Part shown: positions 63,748 through 64,000 of the stretch, one piece after another | How positions within the stretch are numbered: the first letter of the stretch is position 1 | How the letters are laid out: the number at the start of each line of letters is the position of its first letter | Source of the DNA: Ophiostoma sp. CBS 140.51 | Lineage: Eukaryota > Ascomycota > Sordariomycetes > Ophiostomatales > Ophiostomataceae | Direction: 5' to 3' | DNA: 64,000 bases | Assembly: GCA_029298735.1 (NCBI GenBank) | Contig: JANSLP010000058.1 | Coordinates: 62,001-126,000 of the forward strand | Notes under the pieces: model-generated | What the model saw: the letters and a program-made list of their open reading frames with translations, nothing else | The model's database searches: none | What the model was told of the DNA's origin: nothing | Position numbers and translations under genes: made by a program

Positions 63748-64000
63748 GCAAGCAGTGAGCAGTGAGGAGTTGGGCATCATTCGTGTTGTAAGGATGGGTG
63801 CTGGTTGTATGTAATGATGAAGGTTCAGGAATATGTATATATATTGGCTTGTACTTTATACAATTGTAGCCACTCTTTCATTTTTTTTTTGAACCTGGAG
63901 AAGCCATCCTTCTTCGTTCTTAAAAAACATGTGATCTCCATACATCAGTATCCACTCTTTCTCGCATCAAACCAATCGTCCAGAGTTGTCTTCTACTGCG

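Overview
The window is nuclear DNA of a filamentous ascomycete. Pezizomycotina are certain from the gene families and the many short GT-AG introns (about 55-270 bp); Sordariomycetes-like is my inference from the look of the cytochrome c1, DAHP synthase and FAR-17a proteins. Genes are mostly intron-poor and GC-rich, and are separated by AT-richer spacers of 0.3-3 kb. I place 23 protein genes (one cut by the left edge, one with an unresolved 5' end, one doubtful) and one tRNA-Glu(CTC). I see no rRNA, CRISPR array or intact transposon.

Layout. 1-29.7 kb is mainly housekeeping: an HhH-GPD-type DNA glycosylase fragment (-), cytochrome c1 (-), DAHP synthase (-), a FAR-17a/AIG1-like membrane protein (-), a WD40-cyclophilin fusion (+), a Zn2Cys6 regulator (+), an FMN-dependent 2-hydroxyacid oxidase (-), an Abp1-type actin-binding protein (-), a small CYSTM-like protein (-), tRNA-Glu (-) and a monothiol glutaredoxin of the Grx3/4 type (+). 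30-37.6 kb holds a membrane-anchored multicopper oxidase (-), a small single-pass membrane protein whose DNA also carries a credible antisense frame, and a Q-rich Zn2Cys6 regulator (+) whose first zinc-cluster exon cannot be found.

37.9-48.2 kb looks like a carbohydrate-use cluster: an RpiB/LacAB-type sugar-phosphate isomerase (-) and a class II ketose-bisphosphate-type aldolase (+) share a 751-bp divergent promoter. They are followed by a maltose-permease-type transporter (-), a Zn2Cys6 regulator (-) and an intracellular GH13 alpha-glucosidase with an isomaltase-type active-site residue (-). The transporter and glucosidase promoters share an exact 16-mer, CCGACAATGGACCAAT, in the same orientation relative to their genes, together with CGG-N1-CCG sites. 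This is the best candidate for an undescribed system in the window: uptake and hydrolysis of an alpha-glucoside under a local regulator, next to an isomerase/aldolase pair that could handle a phosphorylated sugar.

48.9-64 kb is accessory in character: a three-exon HNH-nuclease-domain protein (+), an ankyrin-repeat protein (-), a 236-bp segment with 17-bp inverted ends, a Dcr2-like metallophosphatase (-), and a second sugar-porter (-) divergent from a cyclase-family hydrolase (+). Between these last two lies a perfect 18-bp CGG-N10-CCG palindrome. The right end holds a secreted eight-cysteine small protein (+), an orphan 163-residue protein (+) and a secreted beta-sandwich-like protein (+). 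Splice sites were assigned by eye from reading frame, GT/GC-AG ends, branch-like CTAAC motifs and family continuity; no transcript evidence was available.
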